A stretch of DNA of 64,000 nt from JABDPF01 sp036351055 (GCA_036351055.1 JAZBOH010000155.1:1-64000), one strand, 5' to 3'; counted from the stretch's first letter, positions 7,891 to 17,167 are shown. The notes: generated by a model from the sequence alone, not told the origin. A program made the numbers and translations.

Positions 7891-9186
7891 GTGAATATCG
7901 AAAATACCGAAATTGAAGCCAAAACTTCCGAGAACGATCACGAGGATGATTTCGGTGTAAAAAGCCGCTCCGGGCCTGGCAAACCATCGGAGCCCCCGGT
8001 CGATTCCAACGATACCCCCTCGGTAAAACGCGGCGGATCCTTTTTGGCTTTTCTGGCCCTCCTGCTGTCGCTCGCTGCAATTGCGCTGTCCGCCTGGACA
8101 TGGTGGCAGGGACAGGCGTCTGGCAGCCAGGCTGAATCAGAGGTCTTTGCCGAGATTGCACGTTTAGAAAGCGGCGACAAGGAACTCGAGCTCAAGATCA
8201 AGCAGGTTCGCGACGAAGTCGACACGCTGGCTTCCGGCGATGTGGGCGCCGAGTTCCAGGCTCTGCAAAGGCGGATCCATACAGACCGGGAACAATTGGC
8301 CGGGATCGAGCAGGGCATGCAGGAACAGATGGCGCTGTCACGTTCTCTGCAGGCGGCCACTTCCTCCATGCAGGGCCGCCTGCGGGCGGCCGAGGCCGCC
8401 GTGGCCGGCATGTCGACGCGTGAACTGGACGGCGGAGGTGAACTGGACCTGGCGGAAGTTGACTACCTGCTGCGACTGGCCAATGAGCGGCTGAAACTGT
8501 TCAATGATCCCGCTGCCGCGGACGAAGCGCTCGAAGTTGCAGATATGCACCTGGCCGCGCTGGACAATCCGATGTACCTGGGTGTGCGCCAGGATATCGC
8601 CGCGGCGCGCCGTGAACTGGCCGCTGTCGGGATTCCCGATTACCTGGAAATCGCCAACCGTGTGGACGCCATCCAGGAAGCTATTCCTGCGCTGGTTTTC
8701 CTCGAGGAGGAAACACCGGCCGTGGTCACTGAACGCGAGGACCCGGACGGCTGGTGGGGCAAGATCAGCGGCGCTTTCTCCAGTCTCGTGACCGTCAGGC
8801 GCAGTACCGACCAGGAGAATCAGCGTATCAGCCTGGAAGACATGGACTATGTCCGTCAAAGGCTGTGGCTGCAGATGGAAATCTCACACCTGGCCCTGAT
8901 GCGCCGAGACCAGGACGCATTCCGCAGTTCGCTTGAGCGGACAATGGAAACCATTGACGCCTGGTTCGATCCCGCGGCGGGCAGTTTCGCGGAAGTCAGC
9001 GGCGGTATTGATGAACTCCTCGCGCTGGAAATCAAGTTTGAAGTGCCTGACATCACGGCGCCCTGGTCGACGCTGCGTCTGTTACGGAACGCCGCACCTT
9101 CAGCAGCGGTACCCGTAGATGCACCACCGGTTGAAGAGGTGGTTGATGATGCAGAGCAAAAGCCGGCCGGAGATAACGAGGGATGA
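7891..9186 (+). CDS. hemX: HemX family inner-membrane protein
   Basis: A 431-residue protein with an acidic disordered N-terminus (1-48), one membrane helix (50-71) and a long periplasmic helical/coiled-coil region. HemX is sometimes labelled uroporphyrin-III methyltransferase, but no SAM-binding methyltransferase motif is present here, so that label is not supported. Its role in tetrapyrrole synthesis is inferred from constant linkage to hemCD and hemY. The GTG start at 7891 is the only canonical start giving the expected N-terminus. Its stop overlaps the hemY ATG. Confidence 0.85.
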   Translation: MNIENTEIEAKTSENDHEDDFGVKSRSGPGKPSEPPVDSNDTPSVKRGGSFLAFLALLLSLAAIALSAWTWWQGQASGSQAESEVFAEIARLESGDKELELKIKQVRDEVDTLASGDVGAEFQALQRRIHTDREQLAGIEQGMQEQMALSRSLQAATSSMQGRLRAAEAAVAGMSTRELDGGGELDLAEVDYLLRLANERLKLFNDPAAADEALEVADMHLAALDNPMYLGVRQDIAAARRELAAVGIPDYLEIANRVDAIQEAIPALVFLEEETPAVVTEREDPDGWWGKISGAFSSLVTVRRSTDQENQRISLEDMDYVRQRLWLQMEISHLALMRRDQDAFRSSLERTMETIDAWFDPAAGSFAEVSGGIDELLALEIKFEVPDITAPWSTLRLLRNAAPSAAVPVDAPPVEEVVDDAEQKPAGDNEG

Positions 9187-10418
9187 AAACCGCATTCCTG
9201 GTCCTGATCGCCATCCTGCTGGCCCTGCTGGCAGCTGCGCTGGCGCCGGTATTCAAGGCAGACCCGGGCATGGTCCAGATCCACTTTCTCGGCTGGACCC
9301 TGGAAACCAGCGTGCTGGTTCTGGTGCTCGGCGTCTTGTTGGTCTGGGTACTGGTCTGGGCGGTCATCCGCCTCTGGAAGATGCCGGTAGAGGCCGCTCG
9401 CAAGGTGCGTGAGCAACGGTCCCTGGTGCAACTGGAGAAAGGTTTGCTGGCCCTGACGGAAGGGGATTGGCAGACGGCGGAGCGCGCCCTGCAGAAGTCG
9501 GCCTCTTCGCATGGCAGGACGACGGCGCGTTACCTGGCCGCGGCCGAGGCCGCAGACGGGCAGGATGCGGGTGACCGGGCCGAGTACTATCTGGAGCAGG
9601 CAGATACGCGTAACAAGAAGCAGAAGTTCCTGGTGGAACTGACGAGGGCGCGCATCCTGATGTCGAATGAACAGTTCGAAGAGGCCCGCCCGATCCTTGA
9701 AGACCTGCAGGCCAGGCGCCGCAAACACCCCCAGGTGCTGGAAATGTTATCGCGCTGTTACACCGAGATGGGCGAGTGGGAACCGCTGGTCAAGCTGCTG
9801 CCGGTAATGCTGAAAGCGAACATGCTGGATACCAAGAAAGCGGCCGCGCTCAAACAGCAGGCCGCCATCATCGAATTGCAGCACAGCAAGACGGCCGATT
9901 CACTGCAGGCAGACTGGCGTGCATTACCCAAGAACATGCAGAGAGACGTCGCGGTCGTACATGCATTCGCCGAGCGCGCGATCGAACTGGATGAGCCTGG
10001 CATAACCGAGGACGTCATCCGCACGACTTTGAAGCGCGAATGGGATCCGAGCCTGGTGGTGCCTTATGGTGTACCTGGTCTCGACGATACCAGCAAACGC
10101 CTGCGCCAATGCGAAAAATGGCTGCAGACACACCCGGAAGACCCGTGGCTTCACCTCACGCTGGGGCGGCTCTGCGCACGCGAGGAATTGTGGGGCAAGG
10201 CGCGCGAGCACCTGGTCCGCAGCCTGGAAATCGAGCCCACCGTCGCCGGCTACGATTCGCTTGGTCAGTTGCTGGAACGCAAGGGCGAACTGGAAGTGGC
10301 CATGGCCTGCTTCCGCAACGCCCTGCGCATGAACCAGGGCAAAGACCCGGAGCCCCTGCCCGGAGAACTCGCCCGCCTGGAAGCTCCCCTCAAGCAGGAA
10401 GAAACAGGCGCGGCATAG
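9183..10418 (+). CDS. hemY: HemY-type TPR inner-membrane protein
   Basis: A 411-residue protein with two N-terminal membrane helices (about 1-20 and 38-60), the HemY N-domain and a C-terminal series of TPR-like helices. This is the proteobacterial HemY associated with haem synthesis, not the Bacillus protoporphyrinogen oxidase of the same name. The ATG overlaps the hemX stop by four bases. It is the last gene of the algZR-hemCDXY run, followed by a composite palindromic repeat. Confidence 0.87.
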   Translation: MKTAFLVLIAILLALLAAALAPVFKADPGMVQIHFLGWTLETSVLVLVLGVLLVWVLVWAVIRLWKMPVEAARKVREQRSLVQLEKGLLALTEGDWQTAERALQKSASSHGRTTARYLAAAEAADGQDAGDRAEYYLEQADTRNKKQKFLVELTRARILMSNEQFEEARPILEDLQARRRKHPQVLEMLSRCYTEMGEWEPLVKLLPVMLKANMLDTKKAAALKQQAAIIELQHSKTADSLQADWRALPKNMQRDVAVVHAFAERAIELDEPGITEDVIRTTLKREWDPSLVVPYGVPGLDDTSKRLRQCEKWLQTHPEDPWLHLTLGRLCAREELWGKAREHLVRSLEIEPTVAGYDSLGQLLERKGELEVAMACFRNALRMNQGKDPEPLPGELARLEAPLKQEETGAA

Positions 10419-10435
10419 ACGACACCTGTCTGAAT

Positions 10436-10456
10436 GGCTTTGGCCGCGATTGCTCC
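10436..10456. repeat. Relic of a REP unit next to composite repeat A
   Basis: GGCTTTGGCCGCGAT here differs at one base from the REP arm at 949-1023 and is followed by a weakly matching end. It lies two bases from the GGTACC palindrome of composite repeat A. A similar relic lies outside the GGTACC end of composite C. Confidence 0.5.
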
Positions 10457-10457
10457 T

Positions 10458-10650
10458 AAAAGGTACCGGATACATTTTTCAACGAAAAATGTATCCGGTA
10501 CCTTTTTTTAGCGCATGATCATTTTTGCTGTAATACCCCCTGAAAAGCGCGTCATAACAGCATCTTGGGAACTTTGGTCGATGCCGGTGGTGCATTCTTG
10601 AAAAAGGGGCCGGATACATTTATTGGCGAAAAATGTATCCGGCCCCTTTT
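10458..10650 (+). repeat. Composite palindromic repeat, copy A (GGTACC end - core - GGGGCC end)
   Basis: A 193-base unit. The first palindrome (about 10458-10508) reads AAAAGGTACCGGATACATTT and its complement. The second (10601-10650) has the same inner sequence but GGGGCC ends. The 92-base core between them is related to that of copy C (roughly three quarters identical by hand alignment) and partly to that of copy B. A-runs before and T-runs after each palindrome make each a potential bidirectional terminator. It lies between the convergent ends of hemY and the dehydrogenase gene. No transposase is present. Confidence 0.85.
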
Positions 10651-10772
10651 GTTTCCAGGTTCTTCTTACGAAAGAAAGTGCGCTTGCGACTTTGTCCAGA
10701 GTCCAGGTCGCGGGGGTGTGCACCACCACGACCGGGTTTAAAGCTCCCAAGCCGCGCAACCCAGCCCTGTAT
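10651..10772. other. Remaining intergenic DNA after copy A
   Basis: No gene is supported here. The only visible structure is an imperfect hairpin at 10706-10733 (GGTCG...CGACC with an inner GGGTG/CACC pairing). Confidence 0.5.
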
Positions 10773-11654
10773 TCAGCTCTTACGCATTTTCTTCAGAGGC
10801 ACAATCAGGCTGGACGTGTCCCAGCGGTTGCCGCCCAGTGCCTGGACTTCGGAATAGAACTGGTCGACCAGCGCGGTCACGGGCAGGTGGGCGCCGTTTT
10901 CGCGGGCTTCGCTCAGTACGTATCCCAGGTCCTTGCGCATCCAGTCCACGGCGAAACCGTAGTCGAATACGCCATCGATCATGGTCCCCGCCCGGTTATC
11001 CATTTGCCAGGACTGGGCTGCGCCCTTGGAAATCACATCGACGACGGCTTTTGCATCCAGGCCGGAGCGGTCCGCGAAGTGCAGGGCCTCGGCGAGACCC
11101 TGCACGATGCCTGCAATACAGATCTGGTTGACCATCTTGGTCTGTTGGCCTGCTCCGGGGCCGCCGAGGCGGGCCTGCATGCGGGCAAAACAATCGATCA
11201 GGGGGGCGGCGCGTGAGACTGCGTCCTCGCTGCCGCCGATCATTACCGTCAACTGCCCATTTTCCGCCCCGGCCTGGCCGCCGGAGACCGGTGCGTCGAT
11301 AAACTGGAAACCGCGCTTATCCGCTTCGGCGGCCAGTTCACGGGCAACCATCGCCGACGTGGTGGTGTGGTCTACGAAAACAGAACCGGGTTTCATCGAT
11401 TGGAAGGCGCCGCCTTCGCGAACGGCGACGGAACGAAGGTCGTCGTCGTTGCCCACGCAACAGAAGACAAAGTCGCAATTGGCCGCGGCCGCGGCGGGTG
11501 TTGGCGCCATTTGGCCGCCGTATTCCTGTACCCATTTTGCCGCTTTATCGGCGCTGCGGTTGTAAACGGTGATGTCATGCCCGGCACGGGCAAGGTAACC
11601 TGCCATGGGGAAACCCATGACGCCGAGGCCGAGGAAACAGATCTTGTGATTCAT
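10773..11654 (-). CDS. NAD(P)-dependent beta-hydroxyacid dehydrogenase (3-hydroxyisobutyrate dehydrogenase-like)
   Basis: A 293-residue cytoplasmic oxidoreductase. A Rossmann motif GLGVMG (9-14) is followed by the family substrate-binding sequence DAPVSGGQAGA (120-130) and the catalytic Lys173 (GAGQQTKMVNQ). Tartronate semialdehyde reductase, 3-hydroxyisobutyrate dehydrogenase and succinic semialdehyde reductase share these motifs, so the substrate is open. It starts four bases after the end of the TolB/TPR gene and is probably the last gene of that three-gene unit. Confidence 0.85.
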   Translation of the reverse strand: MNHKICFLGLGVMGFPMAGYLARAGHDITVYNRSADKAAKWVQEYGGQMAPTPAAAAANCDFVFCCVGNDDDLRSVAVREGGAFQSMKPGSVFVDHTTTSAMVARELAAEADKRGFQFIDAPVSGGQAGAENGQLTVMIGGSEDAVSRAAPLIDCFARMQARLGGPGAGQQTKMVNQICIAGIVQGLAEALHFADRSGLDAKAVVDVISKGAAQSWQMDNRAGTMIDGVFDYGFAVDWMRKDLGYVLSEARENGAHLPVTALVDQFYSEVQALGGNRWDTSSLIVPLKKMRKS

Positions 11655-11658
11655 AGGA

Positions 11659-13551
11659 TTACCAGTTTTTAAGTGGGAAGCTGACCGTGATCGGCGGTGG
11701 CCATGATAGCCCGGATTCGCCCAGACGGGCCGCGAAGTCCGGAGCAGCCTCCAGGTCGAAAGGGGCGCCGCAACTGCAGCGGAGAATGGTCATCATCAGC
11801 GCCAGGTAACCGCCCGGCCGGCTGTCGATGAGGCGCGCCAGGCGGTTCGCCTCGTTGCGATTGCCGCGCATGGCTTCCAAGGTGAGCGAAACACTGTCGT
11901 CCGGCCCGAAGGATTCCAGGTATTTTTTCTGCAGGCCGGTGGCAAGGGCGGCGTCCCCCTGGTTGGCGGCGATGGTTACGCGGTTCAGGATTCTCAGGCT
12001 TTCCCGGTCCGCCTTGCTGTTGTTGACCTGCTGTGCTTCTTCCACGCGCCCGGAATCAGCCAGCGCCAGCACCAGCGCGCTGAGTAGCATGCCGTTGTCG
12101 GATTCGAATTTTTCGCTTGCTTCGCGTGCGGTTGCTTCGACCCCTTGGTAATCGCCCTGCCACAACTGCGCCCTGGCCATCTGGGCCCAAGCCGACGTTC
12201 GGTGTGGATCGCACAGCGTGGCGTTTCGGAACACCGAATAGGCCTCCTCGGCCATTCCCCATGGCGTTGACGTCAGCTGGATCCAGTACGAGGGCATGCA
12301 GCCCGAATTCACGAGGGCATGCCGGGTCAGGTCCGCCAGGCCGGACCAGTTCCCCAACGTTATGGCCCGGTCAAGCTGGGTTGAAACTTTCCGGTATTCG
12401 TTGCGCGCATAGCGAATGGAGAGGTCAAAATTCCTGCGTAGGGTCGCCGGAGCGTTCTGAACATCCTGTTCCGAGACATTGCCGTCCAGGATGCCGATCG
12501 CGTTGTTGATCAGGATGTGTGAATGCAGGTCGTTGATTCCGTTGTAAGCATCGGGAATTTCAGGTGCAAGCGCGATGGCTTTTTCGAAATGCACGTTTGC
12601 CTGGCGGAGACCGCCGACCATATTGTCCGTGTCGTGGGCGCGAATGAACCGCTCCCGTCCCTTCTGGTATTCGGTGAATGCCTCCACGTTACCGGTTCCT
12701 GCCCGCCGCATGCGCTCCCTTGACGCCTCATCGAGTACGACATTGAGCGCCAGGGCAACCTTTTCCGCGATGTCTTCCTGCACGGCGAAGGTGTCCTCGG
12801 TGCGGCGGTCGTAGGTTTCGGACCACAGGTGAAAGCCGTCTCCAGCGCGGATCAACTGGGCCGTGATTCGCAGCTGTTCGCCCGCTCTGCGCACCGAGCC
12901 CTCGACCACGCGGTTCACACCCAGCTTTCCGGCGATATCGCTGACGGGCAGGTTCTGGCCCTTGAAGTGGAAGGCGGATGTGCGGGCCGTGACCAACAGG
13001 TCAGGCAACTGCGCCAGGGCGTTGATGATCTCTTCGGTCAGGCCGTCCGCGAAATAGTTGTCGTCCGGCCCGTTGCTCATTGCGATAAAAGGTAAAACCG
13101 CGACGGATTCACCGCTCACGGGGGTAAATGGAACCCGGCTTTCAAACGGGCTGGATTCCGGCAGGGTGTTGCGGGCCGACCTGGAATCAGGCCCGCCGGG
13201 TCCGTCCTGCAATACCAGCTTGTCGAACAGCAGGAACCCCACGGCCAGGGCCAGTACGACCATGATGGCCCGGTCCAGCCTGTGGCCGCTCCTCGCCATG
13301 ACCGAACCCGCCCGGTCGACATCACTTTCACGCCTGACACCCTCGGGTGTCAGTTCGAAGGCCCAGGCAAACACGACGGCCGGTATGAAACCAACCGCGA
13401 GCAAAAACAGCAGGTATCGGGCGATCGTATCCGGCAGCCCCAGGATGGGCCCGATGACGTCAACGATCTGCAACAATAACCAGGCGGCGACTAGGTAGGC
13501 CGCAGCTACCCGGAATACGTTGCGGCGCCTGAGTTCGTTGAAGAGGCTCAC
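11659..13551 (-). CDS. TolB-like/TPR membrane protein of unknown function
   Basis: A 630-residue protein. The N-terminus has two hydrophobic helices (about 12-33 and 43-63) after a basic LRRRNVFRVAAAYLV segment, and a third helix lies at about 90-112. A TolB-amino-like domain follows (about 146-260: SVAVLPF, DGLTEEIINAL, YVVEGSVR-type motif, Q-L-I-x-A-x-D-G-x-x-L-W). The C-terminal half is TPR-like. In other proteins this module follows adenylate cyclase or winged-helix domains; neither is present. The GTG start overlaps the stop of the M14 peptidase (GTGA). Function unknown. Confidence 0.78.
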   Translation of the reverse strand: MSLFNELRRRNVFRVAAAYLVAAWLLLQIVDVIGPILGLPDTIARYLLFLLAVGFIPAVVFAWAFELTPEGVRRESDVDRAGSVMARSGHRLDRAIMVVLALAVGFLLFDKLVLQDGPGGPDSRSARNTLPESSPFESRVPFTPVSGESVAVLPFIAMSNGPDDNYFADGLTEEIINALAQLPDLLVTARTSAFHFKGQNLPVSDIAGKLGVNRVVEGSVRRAGEQLRITAQLIRAGDGFHLWSETYDRRTEDTFAVQEDIAEKVALALNVVLDEASRERMRRAGTGNVEAFTEYQKGRERFIRAHDTDNMVGGLRQANVHFEKAIALAPEIPDAYNGINDLHSHILINNAIGILDGNVSEQDVQNAPATLRRNFDLSIRYARNEYRKVSTQLDRAITLGNWSGLADLTRHALVNSGCMPSYWIQLTSTPWGMAEEAYSVFRNATLCDPHRTSAWAQMARAQLWQGDYQGVEATAREASEKFESDNGMLLSALVLALADSGRVEEAQQVNNSKADRESLRILNRVTIAANQGDAALATGLQKKYLESFGPDDSVSLTLEAMRGNRNEANRLARLIDSRPGGYLALMMTILRCSCGAPFDLEAAPDFAARLGESGLSWPPPITVSFPLKNW

Positions 13552-16109
13552 TGTTTCTCAGGCTCTGGCTTGGGCGCGGCGCTCACCCTGGGCAGGCTTG
13601 TTTCCTGGATGATCTGGCCAAAAAACAGGGCATTGACAAGCAGTCTTTCAGTGCCGCGCCAGAAGCCCCGGAACAGGGGGTTGTTGGCAAATCGGACTAC
13701 CAGCCCATCACCTTGCTTTTCTGCGATAAGGGCGGGTTGCCCACGCATGGCGTCGAGCCGCTCCTCCCCGATGTAACCCGCCATCAGCGGTTCGTTCGTG
13801 TATCGGACCGGTGTGGCGTACGCGTTGCTGCTGGGCTTCAGAACCGTGGTTCCTTGCCGGAAAAAAGGCAGCTCGGGCCGTTGCAGGCCGAATGCCATCG
13901 GGTGGCTCAGGTCGGCAACGGTCGCGGCTATCGCTCCGCCAATGACCAGCCTGGCCCGGTCGCCGGCAAAGTCACTGTAGGCCCTGGGTTGGGGTGGATT
14001 TCCGCCGCTGTCCTCTTCTTCAGATTCAGGACAGGATTGTTCGAAACACAGTTCCTCTGCCCAGGTCGATGCGCGGCCGCTGGTTACCAGGATGCCTCCA
14101 TCCTCGACCCACTTTATGATGCGGTCCTTGCCGGCGGCGCCCAATTTGTTGAAACGTCCGTCGGCCAGCAGCAGGTGGCTGTATTCGTCCAGGTCTACGG
14201 ACTCGAAATACTGCTGCTCGACTACCGGCACGGCCATTTCCAGTCTCAGGTCCAGCAAGTGCCATAGCGTACCCGTGTCATAGGACGAAACGCCCATGCC
14301 GCCGAGAATTATGGGTTTGACAGGCCGCACGATGGGGAAATGGCTCGCACCGAAATCAGGTCCGGACGGCGTCATGGTGCTTTCGAGGCCGAATATATGG
14401 AGCCCGGACAATGCGGCGTTCCCGAGCAGGGCCAGCATGGCCTCCTGCTTGTCTTTGTCCTGGATGCCGGCCTGCAGCACCAGCGTGCCCGGCTGAAAAG
14501 CGGTCAGGCCATTCGCGGTCTGGGCAGTAAAAGCTTTTTTCGACGTCCTGATACGAGCCCCGGCATCCAGCAGTTTCTGCAGCAGGACAGGCGCCTCCAG
14601 CTGGTTCCAGGGGACCAGCCAGGCCCTGGAAGCCGGGTCCGGTGGCAGGCCGTTGCTGGCCTCCAATGGGACGCTCGTCACGGGGGTTCTGCCCAGGGTG
14701 GCGAAGGGCAGGTTATAGGCAAGGGGTAGGGTCCAGGCCGAGACGTCGTAAAAGGTGTTGTCTTCGAAACTCGTGCGCTGTTCCATCATCGCTTCCAACA
14801 GGCCGAACTGTTTCTGTTTCACCGGGATGACCCAGGCGCTGCCTGCCTGGAACTCATGGTCGCCTGCGCGCACGGTTTCGCCCAGGGCGCGGTATTCCAC
14901 CTGGTGCAGTTCAAGCACGTCGAGGAATGCACGGGCGCGCGCAGGATCATCGTCGTCGCCGACGATCCAGGCGGCGAATTTGCGGCTCGCGGCCCGCTCC
15001 AGCATGGTCTGGTGAAAGCCCGATTGGTAAGCCTTGAAACGTTCCCGCATTTCCCATGCACCCTTGAGGGAGGACAGTGACATCCGCAGCTGGTTGGCGA
15101 CGGCCATTTCGAAGGTTTCCATGCCGTTGCTGGTGTCGAGCGCCTGGCCGCGGATGGCGCGCTGCTCGAACAGGATGCCCACGCTGCCGTTGATGTCCGG
15201 GTAAGTGGACCCCTTGCCGAAGTAGAAATCATCATAGGCATCTTCGGTGAAATAGGGTTGACCCACGCCATCCATGGCTTGCGCGTGGTAGGCGGCCAGG
15301 GCACGGGTCAGTTCGAAGTTTTCATCGGGTGTCAGCGGGTTTTGCCGGGACCTTACGCCCGGCTGGAAGAAATAACCCGGGTTACGACCGCCCTGCTCGT
15401 GGTGGTCCGTCAACAAATGCGGAAGCCAGCGATGGAATTCGATGATGCGTGCGCGAGATTCGGGGTGAACCAGGGGCAGCCAGTCGCGATTGAGGTCGAA
15501 CCAGTAGTGGTTGGTGCGAGCCGACGGCCAGTTCTGGATCCGCTGCCGGGTTACCGGGTCAGTCACGGCCAGCGCACCCGCATTCTGGTTGGCCCAGCTG
15601 GCGAAACGGTCGAGCCCGTCGGGGTTGATGCTGGGGTCGAGCAATACGATCGTCCCGTCCAGCAGTTCCCTGACGTATTCAGAGCGTGACGCCGCCAGGT
15701 AGTAGGCGGCGAGCATGGAGGCGTTGCTGCCGCTGGGTTCATCACCGTGGACGCTGTAACCCAGCCATACGACCAGTGGGCCGTCGCCGTCCAGGTGCGC
15801 CTGGCGCAATGATTCCAGCCTGGCCTGGTTGTCCGAGCTGCTGATGGCGAGCTGCAGGAGAGGGCGTTGCTCATGTGTACGACCGATTTCCTTGATCGAC
15901 ACACGTGGAGATGCGGCCGCGAGCGCCTGCATGTAGTGCACCAGCTTGTCATGGCTGACATGCCAGTCAGCCACGTTCCATCCCAGGACCGATTCCGGTG
16001 AAGGTATGGCGGGATCCAGGTCGGCATCGGGTGGAAGGTATTGCTCGGCGTCGCGTGCGAGCAGGTTGCCTGTCAGCAGAAGAAGAACGAGTCCATGTAC
16101 CAGTTTCAT
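13548..16109 (-). CDS. Secreted M14-family zinc carboxypeptidase-like protein
   Basis: An 853-residue protein with a signal peptide (about 1-19). In the M14 domain the Zn ligands His121 and Glu124 lie in VHGDEPSG. NPDG (162-165), the arginine in FDLNRDW (about 204-210) and a candidate third ligand, His235 or His236 in TDHHEQGG, follow. It is probably periplasmic or outer-membrane associated. The long C-terminal half (about 450-850) has no family I can name; it looks like an alpha/beta fold with HLLLADGRF. It is divergent from uppP and first in the unit with the TolB/TPR and dehydrogenase genes. Confidence 0.85.
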   Translation of the reverse strand: MKLVHGLVLLLLTGNLLARDAEQYLPPDADLDPAIPSPESVLGWNVADWHVSHDKLVHYMQALAAASPRVSIKEIGRTHEQRPLLQLAISSSDNQARLESLRQAHLDGDGPLVVWLGYSVHGDEPSGSNASMLAAYYLAASRSEYVRELLDGTIVLLDPSINPDGLDRFASWANQNAGALAVTDPVTRQRIQNWPSARTNHYWFDLNRDWLPLVHPESRARIIEFHRWLPHLLTDHHEQGGRNPGYFFQPGVRSRQNPLTPDENFELTRALAAYHAQAMDGVGQPYFTEDAYDDFYFGKGSTYPDINGSVGILFEQRAIRGQALDTSNGMETFEMAVANQLRMSLSSLKGAWEMRERFKAYQSGFHQTMLERAASRKFAAWIVGDDDDPARARAFLDVLELHQVEYRALGETVRAGDHEFQAGSAWVIPVKQKQFGLLEAMMEQRTSFEDNTFYDVSAWTLPLAYNLPFATLGRTPVTSVPLEASNGLPPDPASRAWLVPWNQLEAPVLLQKLLDAGARIRTSKKAFTAQTANGLTAFQPGTLVLQAGIQDKDKQEAMLALLGNAALSGLHIFGLESTMTPSGPDFGASHFPIVRPVKPIILGGMGVSSYDTGTLWHLLDLRLEMAVPVVEQQYFESVDLDEYSHLLLADGRFNKLGAAGKDRIIKWVEDGGILVTSGRASTWAEELCFEQSCPESEEEDSGGNPPQPRAYSDFAGDRARLVIGGAIAATVADLSHPMAFGLQRPELPFFRQGTTVLKPSSNAYATPVRYTNEPLMAGYIGEERLDAMRGQPALIAEKQGDGLVVRFANNPLFRGFWRGTERLLVNALFFGQIIQETSLPRVSAAPKPEPEKQ

Positions 16110-16187
16110 AAAGTTTGCACCCCCGTGAGTTGCTTATTCTATGAGATACTGCGGCCAAATTCTCATGTGTTTACCGAGCCCGAAGCG

Positions 16188-16985
16188 ATGACCCTTATCC
16201 AGATCATTGTTCTCGCCCTGATCCAGGGATTGACTGAATTCCTGCCCGTTTCCAGTTCAGCCCACCTGATCCTGGGCAGCAAGTTATTTGGCTGGCCGGA
16301 CCAGGGGCTGGTTTTTGATGTTGCGACCCACCTGGGCACCTTGTTGGCTGCACTGTTTTACTTCAGGAGAGAATTGACTGAAATGGTGACCTGCTGGTTT
16401 CACCCGGTCAGAACCGATGCAGACCGGCAAAGCCGCACCCTGTTTGTCTGCCTGTGCGCGGCCAGCGTGGCAACCTTGTTTATCGGCTTCCTGGCTTTCG
16501 ACCTGATCGCAGAGCACCTGAGAGATGTGCGGGTCATCGCCCTGGCGACCATCGGATTCGGTATCCTCTTGTGGGTGGCCGATGTCGCAGGCAAGGAACA
16601 CAAGGGTATCGAGTCGATCGATATCCGGGGGGCGCTGCTGATCGGACTGGCGCAGGCTTGTGCGCTGATTCCTGGCACGTCCCGCTCCGGTGTCACCATT
16701 ACGGCGGGACGCCTGATCGGGCTGTCCTCCGAGGCCGCGGCCCGTTTTTCCTTCCTGCTGTCCATCCCTGTCGTCGCAGCGGCCGGTGGATATGGCCTGC
16801 TGAAAAGCCTGACTGGAGAAGCCGCGATCGATTGGGTGGAGTTTGTCATGGCGACCGTGATTGCGGCCGTGGCGGGTTGGGTATGCATTGCGGCGTTCCT
16901 GGCGCTGCTGAACCGGGTGGGCCTGATGCCCTTCATCATCTACCGGCTCATCCTCGGCGTGGGGCTGCTCTGGTTGCTTGTGTAA
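16188..16985 (+). CDS. uppP: Undecaprenyl-diphosphatase UppP/BacA
   Basis: Recycles undecaprenyl pyrophosphate to the lipid carrier phosphate for wall and O-antigen synthesis and can give bacitracin resistance. The 265-residue multi-spanning protein has the two signature motifs, EFLPVSSSAH (17-26) and PGTSRSG (162-168). The ATG at 16188 gives the family start MTLIQ; the frame is open upstream into DNA antisense to the peptidase gene. The stop codon is followed after one base by the first NtrC site of the glnA control region. Confidence 0.95.
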   Translation: MTLIQIIVLALIQGLTEFLPVSSSAHLILGSKLFGWPDQGLVFDVATHLGTLLAALFYFRRELTEMVTCWFHPVRTDADRQSRTLFVCLCAASVATLFIGFLAFDLIAEHLRDVRVIALATIGFGILLWVADVAGKEHKGIESIDIRGALLIGLAQACALIPGTSRSGVTITAGRLIGLSSEAAARFSFLLSIPVVAAAGGYGLLKSLTGEAAIDWVEFVMATVIAAVAGWVCIAAFLALLNRVGLMPFIIYRLILGVGLLWLLV

Positions 16986-16986
16986 A

Positions 16987-17003
16987 TGCACCATCTTGGT
17001 GCG
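16987..17003 (+). promoter_or_regulatory. NtrC binding site 1 upstream of glnA
   Basis: TGCACC-N5-GGTGCG is a near-perfect inverted repeat of the enterobacterial NtrC type (E. coli glnA site 1 has TGCACC-N5-GGTGCT). It starts one base after the uppP stop and its centre is about 200 bases before the predicted sigma-54 start. Confidence 0.82.
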
Positions 17004-17018
17004 GCCTCATTTCCACGG

Positions 17019-17035
17019 CGCACCATAACAGTGCG
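17019..17035 (+). promoter_or_regulatory. NtrC binding site 2 upstream of glnA
   Basis: CGCACC-N5-AGTGCG. Its centre is 32 bases, three helical turns, from that of site 1, the same spacing as the two strong NtrC sites of E. coli glnA. It lies over the -35 region of the possible sigma-70 promoter. Confidence 0.75.
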
Positions 17036-17048
17036 TTCATGGTATGAT
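17020..17048 (+). promoter_or_regulatory. Possible sigma-70 glnA promoter (extended -10)
   Basis: TGG-TATGAT (17040-17048) is a good extended -10. The -35 position is poor and lies within NtrC site 2, as at E. coli glnAp1, where NtrC represses the weak promoter. Inferred from layout. Confidence 0.45.
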
Positions 17049-17167
17049 CTGTCTTGAACGGGCTCTCGCGTGGCATCGCATTGTGCTTAAATATGTCGAA
17101 AAAGGGGGCTTTTGCATTCAAATCGTAGCGAAGTGATCAGAAAAAAACCAGATTGACAAACCGGGTG

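Noticed and set aside
7891..9186. HemX as uroporphyrin-III C-methyltransferase
   Set aside because: The SAM-binding motifs of CobA/CysG-type enzymes are absent; the protein is a membrane-anchored coiled coil.
10458..10650. Short CRISPR-like array
   Set aside because: The repeats are palindromes that differ at their ends and occur only as pairs; no series of equal spacers and no cas gene.
10623..11216. A 197-codon plus-strand frame starting in copy A
   Set aside because: Mostly antisense to the dehydrogenase; the start lies in a repeat arm and the translation has no domain.
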